Source: Janibacter terrae NBRC 107853 (GTDB taxonomy: Bacteria; Actinomycetota; Actinomycetes; Actinomycetales; Dermatophilaceae). From it: 64,000 nucleotides of DNA. The notes below the pieces were generated by a model. It ran no database searches and was not told the origin of the DNA. It saw nothing but the letters and a program-made list of their open reading frames with translations. The stretch lies in contig NZ_BCUV01000006.1 in assembly GCF_001591405.1 (NCBI RefSeq), positions 372,001 to 436,000 of the forward strand, read 5' to 3'. Numbering within the stretch: position 1 is the first letter of the stretch; every line of letters starts with the position of its first letter. The position numbers were made by a program, and so were the translations under genes. Below, in pieces: positions 58,305-64,000 of the stretch.

Positions 58305-59624
58305 TCAGGCCTTCGCGGCGGCGAAGCCCTGCTCGAGGTCGGCGACGATGTCCTCGATCGCCTCGAGGCCGACGGCGAGGCGCACCAGGCCCGGGGTGAC
58401 TCCGGCTGCGAGCCGGTCCTCGTCGGGGCCCTGCGAGTGGGTCGTCGACGCGGGGTGGATGACGAGCGAGCGCACGTCACCGATGTTGGCCAGGTGGCTG
58501 TGCAGGCTCAGGCCCTCGACGAACTTCTTGCCCGCCTCGAGGCCGCCGGAGATCTCGAAGGAGATGACGGCGCCGGCGCCTTGGGGCGTGTAGCGCTGCG
58601 CGAGCTCGTGGCTCGGGCTGGTCGGCAGCGAGGCCCACGTGACCTTGTCGACCTGCGCGTGCTGCCCCAGGAACTCGGCGACCTTGGCCGTGTTGGCCAG
58701 GTGCCGCTCCATGCGCAGGCTGAGCGTCTCGATGCCCTGCCCGATGAGGAAGGCGTTGAAGGGGGAGATCGCCGGGCCGATGTCGCGCAGCAGCTGCACG
58801 CGGGCCTTGAGGATGAAGGAGAGGTTGGCACCCATGGCACCGTCCACGCCGAGGTCCGGGCCGAAGCGCAGCCCGTGGTAGCTCGGGTCGGGCTGGTTGT
58901 AGTTGGGGAACTTCTCCGGGTCGGCCGCGTAGTCGAACCGGCCGGCGTCGACGATCACGCCGGCGATCGCGGTGCCGTGGCCACCGAGGTACTTCGTCGC
59001 GGAGTGCACGACGACGTCCGCGCCGTGCTCGATCGGACGGAGCACGTAGGGCGTCGCGATCGTGTTGTCCACGACGAGCGGCACCCCGGCCGCGTGCGCG
59101 ACCTCGGAGATGCCGGCGATGTCGAGGACGATGTCCTTGGGGTTGCCGATGGTCTCGCCGAAGAAGGCCTTGGTGTTGGGCCTGACCGCGGCGCGCCACT
59201 GCTCGAGGTCGCTCGGGTCCTCGACGAAGCTCACCTCGATGCCGAACTTCGGCAGGGTGAACTTCAGCAGGTTGATCGTGCCGCCGTAGAGGGCGGTGCT
59301 GGCGACGATGTGGTCACCGGCCTCGGCGAGGTTGACCAGGGCCAGGTGCGTGGCGGACATGCCGGAGGCGGTGAGGAGCGCGCCCACGCCGCCCTCGAGG
59401 GCCGCGATCTTCTGCTCCACCGCGTCCTGCGTCGGGTTCATGATCCGCGTGTAGATGTTGCCGAGCTCCTTGAGCGCGAACAGGTTCGCCGCGTGCTCGG
59501 TGTCCTTGAACTGGTAGGAGGTCGTCAGGTGGATCGGCAGTGCCCGCGAACCCGTGGTCGGGTCGGGCGCCTGGCCGGCGTGGATCTGCTTCGTCTCGAA
59601 GCTCCACGTGGACGGGTCGCTCAT
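58305..59624 (-). CDS. metY: O-acetylhomoserine aminocarboxypropyltransferase (sulfhydrylase) MetY
   Basis: MetY makes homocysteine from O-acetylhomoserine and sulfide, using PLP; some members also use O-acetylserine. The product has 439 residues. The PLP lysine is in HSATKYLGGHG near residue 210, after the aspartate strand (VPLVVDNTIATPYVLRPIEHG). The end motif SLVIHPASTTHSQ is typical. AGGAG lies seven bases before the ATG at 59624. A SAM-IV riboswitch occupies the leader. MetX, its supplier, is at 43475-44623 under the same type of switch. Confidence 0.95.
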   Translation of the reverse strand: MSDPSTWSFETKQIHAGQAPDPTTGSRALPIHLTTSYQFKDTEHAANLFALKELGNIYTRIMNPTQDAVEQKIAALEGGVGALLTASGMSATHLALVNLAEAGDHIVASTALYGGTINLLKFTLPKFGIEVSFVEDPSDLEQWRAAVRPNTKAFFGETIGNPKDIVLDIAGISEVAHAAGVPLVVDNTIATPYVLRPIEHGADVVVHSATKYLGGHGTAIAGVIVDAGRFDYAADPEKFPNYNQPDPSYHGLRFGPDLGVDGAMGANLSFILKARVQLLRDIGPAISPFNAFLIGQGIETLSLRMERHLANTAKVAEFLGQHAQVDKVTWASLPTSPSHELAQRYTPQGAGAVISFEISGGLEAGKKFVEGLSLHSHLANIGDVRSLVIHPASTTHSQGPDEDRLAAGVTPGLVRLAVGLEAIEDIVADLEQGFAAAKA

Positions 59625-59635
59625 GATGCTGCTCC

Positions 59636-59755
59636 TGATCGTGCGCGCTTGACCGTGGCGGTCGCCACGGACCAGGTCGTCTCCCGGGGCACCCCACCGC
59701 GGATGGAGGGTTGCCGGCCAGCGAGCCGGGGCCTGACGCTGGCACTCAAGACCTA
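59636..59755 (-). promoter_or_regulatory. SAM-IV riboswitch controlling metY
   Basis: On the minus strand GGTCTTGAGTGCCAGCGTC, the GGCCGGCAACCCTCC core and GGGGTGCCCCGGGAGACGACC form the SAM-IV core (59675-59753). A perfect CCGTGGCG/CGCCACGG hairpin (59653-59670) follows P1, as in this class. The 3' end approaches the AGGAG site of metY (about 59630-59635), which suggests translation control. Most of the core is identical to the metX copy; flanks and the 3' hairpin differ, so this is not a recent duplication of the whole locus. Confidence 0.9.
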
Positions 59756-59760
59756 CCCGG

Positions 59761-59790
59761 AGACTAGGAGGGTGACCAGCATCTGGTCAG
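59761..59790 (-). promoter_or_regulatory. metY promoter with a palindrome
   Basis: A -10 TAGTCT (59761-59766) and a partial -35 CTGACC (59785-59790) are 18 bases apart and place the start at the riboswitch 5' end. A perfect 7-bp-arm palindrome, TGACCAG-CAT-CTGGTCA (59773-59789), overlaps the spacer, -35 region and the stop codon of the upstream gene. It could be an operator or a short terminator hairpin of the upstream gene. Confidence 0.5.
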
Positions 59791-60188
59791 GCCCGTCTCA
59801 CGCGGTGGACCCACCACAGGCCGACGAAGGGGAGGACGAGCGGCAGGAACCCGTACCCGGACCCGAAGTGCGACCAGACGGTCTTGTCCGGGAAGAGGTC
59901 CGGCAGGACGTACGACAGGGTGCCCACGGTGAGCACGCCGACGGCCTCGACGAGGATCGCCCCGGCCGCGACACGCGCGCCGGTGGTTCCCCCCTTCGCC
60001 AGGGCCACGGTCGCGACGACGTAGACCACGGCGGCGAACGCCGAGAGCAGGTACGCCAGCGGCGCCCGGTCGAGGTACTGGGTGATCTGCAGGACCGAGC
60101 GGCCGGTCGCGGCGAGCGCGAGCACGGCGTAGACGGCGACGACGACCCGCCCCGGCCCGGTGCCGGTGCGCAGCTCAGGCGGGGCCAT
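59787..60188 (-). CDS. Small integral membrane protein
   Basis: This is a 133-residue protein with four predicted helices: VVVAVYAVLALAATGRSVLQ, APLAYLLSAFAAVVYVVATVAL, GARVAAGAILVEAVGVLTVG and FLPLVLPFVGLWWVH. A conserved-looking loop LFPDKTVWSHFGSGYGF is external or internal between helices 3 and 4. Similar actinobacterial proteins occur beside another small membrane protein, as here (14-base overlap). Function unknown. Confidence 0.8.
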   Translation of the reverse strand: MAPPELRTGTGPGRVVVAVYAVLALAATGRSVLQITQYLDRAPLAYLLSAFAAVVYVVATVALAKGGTTGARVAAGAILVEAVGVLTVGTLSYVLPDLFPDKTVWSHFGSGYGFLPLVLPFVGLWWVHRVRRA

Positions 60189-60543
60189 GGGTCTGCCAGA
60201 TCTGCAGGATGCGGTAGGTCATGACACCGACGGTGAAGGCACCGGCGAGGACGACCCCCATGGCCCACCGGGTCTTCTCCTTCAGGGCGATGAAGACGAC
60301 GATCGGGGGCAGGATCGGCAGGGTCAGGGCGTAGGCGAGCATCGTCGCCCCCTCCCCCTCCCCCTCGACCTGCCCCATCGCGATCGCGGACCCGACGACG
60401 AGGGCGAGCAGGAGCAGCTCGACGACGGCGGTCGTGAGCAGCATGAGGTCGTCGACGAGCCGGTCGATGATCAGGTAGGCCAGGGCCAGGACGCCGAGCA
60501 CGCCGACCGCGACGATCACGAGAGTGGTCAGCGGCACAAGCAC
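60175..60543 (-). CDS. Small integral membrane protein
   Basis: This is a 122-residue protein of about four helices. The family-like segment LILRLVDD occurs here as YLIIDRLVDDLMLLTTAVVELLLLAL, followed by ALTLPILPPIVVFIALKEKTRWAMGVVLAGAF. The GTG at 60543 is the preferred start, though a second GTG (60537) and upstream frame exist. It precedes and overlaps the 133-residue membrane protein; they probably act together. Divergent from the carboxyltransferase gene by 42 bases. Confidence 0.75.
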   Translation of the reverse strand: MLVPLTTLVIVAVGVLGVLALAYLIIDRLVDDLMLLTTAVVELLLLALVVGSAIAMGQVEGEGEGATMLAYALTLPILPPIVVFIALKEKTRWAMGVVLAGAFTVGVMTYRILQIWQTHGPA

Positions 60544-60585
60544 GGCGGCAAGCGTACGCGGCCCCGCTGCTGGCACGATCACGGC

Positions 60586-62064
60586 ATGAGCGCGCCACGC
60601 CCGGGAGCCCACGACCTGCTCGCCGCCGTCGTCGATGCCGACAGCTTCGTCTCCTGGGACGAGCCGATCGACCGCTCCGGCCTGAGCGACGGCTACCTCG
60701 CGACCCTGGAGGCGGCAGCCGCGCGGTCCGGCACCGACGAGTCGGTGGTCACTGGCCGGGCGAGCATCCGCGGGCACGAGGTCGCGCTCGTCGTCGGCGA
60801 GTTCCGGTTCCTCGGCGGCTCGATCGGGCGCGCGGCCGCCGGACGCCTCGTCGCGGCGGTGCGCCGGGCGACGACCGAGCGCCTCCCCCTCGTCGCGGCG
60901 ACGGCGAGCGGCGGCACCCGGATGCAGGAGGGCACGCCCGCCTTCATGACGATGGTCGACATCTCGGCGGCCGTCGTCGCGCACAAGGCCGCCGGCCTGC
61001 CCTACCTCGTCTACCTGCGGCACCCGACGACCGGCGGGGTCTTCGCGTCGTGGGGCTCGCTCGGCCACATGACCATCGCCGAGCCGGGCGCGCTCATCGG
61101 CTTCCTCGGCCCGGTCGTCTACGAGACGCTGAACGGCGTCCCCTTCCCCTCCGGCGTGCAGGTCGCCGAGAACCTCGTCGACAAGGGCATCGTCGACGCG
61201 GTCGTGCCGACCGCCGGGCTCGCCGACATCGCCGCCCGCGCGCTGACGCTGCTCTCCGCCACGACCGGGGGCCACGCCCGCTCACCCGCGGCGGAGGACG
61301 GCGCGCCGGTCCGGCGGATCGCCCCCTTCGTCTCCCGGCCGGAGCCGAGCGAGGAGGAGATCGCGCGGCTGTGGACCGCCATCGAGACGACGCGAAGGGG
61401 GGACCGCCCCGGCGTCCGAGAGCTGCTGCGGTACGCCGCGGACGACGTCATCCCGCTCAACGGCACCGGCTACGGCGAGTCGGACAAGGGCGTGATGCTC
61501 GCGCTGGCGAGCTTCGGCGGGCGGTCGTGCGTCCTCGTCGGCCAGGACCGCCGCTACCAGGTCTCGGAGTCGATGGGTCCGGCCGCCCTGCGCGAGGCGC
61601 GCCGCGGCATGCGGATGGCGACCGAGCTCGGTCTGCCCCTCGTCACCGTCATCGACACCCCCGGCGCCGACCTCTCCCCGCGTGCCGAGGAGGGGGCCCT
61701 GGCCGGCGAGATCGCCCGGTGCATCTCCGACATGACGGCCCTCACCGTGCCGAGCGTGTCGGTGCTGCTCGGCGAGGGCACCGGCGGCGGCGCGCTCGCG
61801 CTGCTGCCCGCGCGACGGGTCGTCGCCGCGGGCAATGCCTGGCTCTCCCCGCTGCCACCCGAGGGCGCGAGCGCCATCGTCTTCAAGGACACCGAGCACG
61901 CCCCCCTCCTCGCCGCCCGCCAACGCGTCGGCGCGCCGCAGATGCACCAGGACGGGCTCGTCGATGTCCTCGTCCCCGAGGAACCGGCGGCGCACGTCGA
62001 CCCGCAGGCGTTCGCCCGCGCGATCGGCGCGGCGGTCGCTGCGCAGGTCGAGGCGCAGCTGTGA
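60586..62064 (+). CDS. Fused AccD-AccA-like carboxyltransferase
   Basis: The protein is 492 residues. The first half resembles the acetyl-CoA carboxylase beta subunit (ASGGTRMQEGTPAFMTMV, GGVFASWGSLGHMTIAEPGALIGFLGPVVYE). The second half resembles the alpha subunit (GESMGP-like SESMGPAALREARRGMRMA, DTPGADLSPRAEEGALAGEI, LLGEGTGGGALALLP). The carboxyltransferase moves CO2 from biotin to an acyl-CoA. No zinc-ribbon cysteines are visible at the N-terminus, unlike free AccD. No biotin carboxylase or carrier is nearby, so its partner is encoded elsewhere. It ends before a large inverted repeat. Confidence 0.85.
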   Translation: MSAPRPGAHDLLAAVVDADSFVSWDEPIDRSGLSDGYLATLEAAAARSGTDESVVTGRASIRGHEVALVVGEFRFLGGSIGRAAAGRLVAAVRRATTERLPLVAATASGGTRMQEGTPAFMTMVDISAAVVAHKAAGLPYLVYLRHPTTGGVFASWGSLGHMTIAEPGALIGFLGPVVYETLNGVPFPSGVQVAENLVDKGIVDAVVPTAGLADIAARALTLLSATTGGHARSPAAEDGAPVRRIAPFVSRPEPSEEEIARLWTAIETTRRGDRPGVRELLRYAADDVIPLNGTGYGESDKGVMLALASFGGRSCVLVGQDRRYQVSESMGPAALREARRGMRMATELGLPLVTVIDTPGADLSPRAEEGALAGEIARCISDMTALTVPSVSVLLGEGTGGGALALLPARRVVAAGNAWLSPLPPEGASAIVFKDTEHAPLLAARQRVGAPQMHQDGLVDVLVPEEPAAHVDPQAFARAIGAAVAAQVEAQL

Positions 62065-62089
62065 CGGTGGGTGGGCGAGCTGGAGTCTG

Positions 62090-62187
62090 GGCGTGTCGTA
62101 CTGCAGTTCGTCATCAGGTGCGATGACAGGGCCCGGCTTTCCGGGACCTCACGGGGACCGGTCAGCTGAACTGCAGTACGACACGCC
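62090..62187. repeat. 20-bp perfect inverted repeat enclosing further hairpins
   Basis: Arms 62090-62109 and 62168-62187 are perfectly complementary (GGCGTGTCGTACTGCAGTTC and its complement). The 58-base interior can fold further: GTCATC/GATGAC (62110-62115/62122-62127), an 8-bp stem with one mismatch (62128-62149) and the palindrome GACCGGTC (62156-62163). It lies between two convergent genes. It may be a bidirectional terminator, a REP/MITE-like element or a structured RNA. No other copy of the arm was noticed in the window. Confidence 0.75.
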
Positions 62188-62207
62188 GGCTCGGGCCAGC
62201 CAGACGC

Positions 62208-62639
62208 TCACCCCGTCGCACGCAGCTCCTCCCACACCGGCATCTCGACGACGCCCTGCGGGGTCGCGAGGTAGGTGCCGAGGAGCGGCACGCCGTGCCG
62301 ACGGCTCGCGGCGAGCGCCTCCTCGTGCAGGTCGCGCGCCCGGTCGTCCGGGGCGAGGCCGCGCGGGCGCCCGATGGCGGCGACGAAGCCACCGATGCTG
62401 TCGGCGAGCCCGCCGATGATCGTGTCGAAGACGGCGTCCTCCTCCGCGCCGGGGTGGAGGTCCATCTCGGTGATCGTCACCGGCTGGACCATGCGGCCGT
62501 CGGCGTGGCAGAGGAGCAGGCTGAGGCAGCCCAGCTCCCGCTCGGAGTCCCGCACGACGAGGTCGACGACGTCGGCGGCGAGCGTGGTGTCGGTGAGGGG
62601 TCGGGTGTGCCACCCCTGGGGCAGGTCGTCGAAGCTCAT
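62208..62639 (-). CDS. Conserved hypothetical protein
   Basis: This is a 143-residue acidic, soluble protein. It begins [29 protein letters not shown] and has strand-helix patterns ([50 protein letters not shown]). The ATG at 62639 has an AGGA site eight bases upstream; MTGMSFDD from 62648 is an alternative. I do not recognise a family. It is divergent from sdaA by 152 bases. Confidence 0.7.
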   Translation of the reverse strand: MSFDDLPQGWHTRPLTDTTLAADVVDLVVRDSERELGCLSLLLCHADGRMVQPVTITEMDLHPGAEEDAVFDTIIGGLADSIGGFVAAIGRPRGLAPDDRARDLHEEALAASRRHGVPLLGTYLATPQGVVEMPVWEELRATG

Positions 62640-62791
62640 GCCCGTCATCCTGTCGGGATCGACCCGACGAGGCGCGGACTTTTCCACAGGCCGCCTCCGG
62701 CCGCGGGGTGGATACTGGGACCCACGGCGGGTCGCACCACCCACGCGACCGGCCACCGTGCCCCCACCCCGAGCACCCAGGAGCACCCCCC

Positions 62792-64000
<1,209 letters not shown>

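Overview
The window is GC-rich DNA (very roughly 70 % G+C) from an actinobacterium. The gene order around ftsZ, two SAM-IV riboswitches, a DAP-type MurE and the lysine/alanine-rich SigA tail suggest the Intrasporangiaceae/Dermatophilaceae group (Janibacter-like). That placement is inference. Most of the window is conserved chromosome. I see no tRNA, rRNA, CRISPR array, insertion sequence or prophage.

Layout. (1) 20-4708: a complete branched-chain-amino-acid-type ABC importer (binding lipoprotein, LivH, LivM, LivG, LivF) read leftwards from a strong promoter with an operator-like palindrome at its start site. (2) 4743-15130: a frameshifted MOSC gene, two small conserved proteins, a lipoprotein, oligopeptidase B overlapping dnaE, and an acyl-CoA ligase. 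(3) 15141-36434: one long leftward block holding the dcw division and cell-wall cluster in the order mraZ, rsmH, ftsL, ftsI, murE, murF, mraY, murD, ftsW, murG, murC, ftsQ, ftsZ. It continues into yfiH-like, yggS-like, sepF, yggT, divIVA/wag31, a DksA/TraR-like gene, lspA and rluD. Many junctions are 4-base ATGA or GTGA overlaps, which points to translational coupling. (4) 36760-41268, rightwards: MoxR ATPase, DUF58 protein and TgpA-like transglutaminase. (5) 41279-55421: principal sigma factor, a universal stress protein, metX behind a SAM-IV riboswitch, a DUF4192 protein, a YkvA-like protein, an alanine:sodium symporter, an EcsC-family protein, a PolA-like polymerase, a PAC2 protein and a giant HrpA helicase. 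(6) 55444-64000: a damaged Eis-like acetyltransferase, an ESX/type VII-like pair (WXG100 protein plus a 415-residue partner), metY behind a second SAM-IV riboswitch, two small membrane proteins, an AccD-AccA fusion, a large perfect inverted repeat, a small conserved protein, and the start of L-serine dehydratase.

How the parts work together. MetX makes O-acetylhomoserine and MetY sulfhydrylates it; both leaders carry SAM-IV aptamers, so the two steps appear to share control by S-adenosylmethionine. The dcw block supplies peptidoglycan precursors (MurC-F, MraY, MurG), septal synthases (FtsW, FtsI), the divisome (FtsZ, FtsQ, FtsL, SepF) and the polar organiser DivIVA. Direct repeats resembling MraZ boxes lie on both strands upstream of mraZ.

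The less ordinary signals are: a 9-mer (CGAAGGGGG) strongly over-represented on both strands and in all reading frames; a 20-bp perfect inverted repeat enclosing further hairpins; histone-H1-like K/A tails on three unrelated proteins; an isolated WXG100 pair; and two apparent frameshifts.
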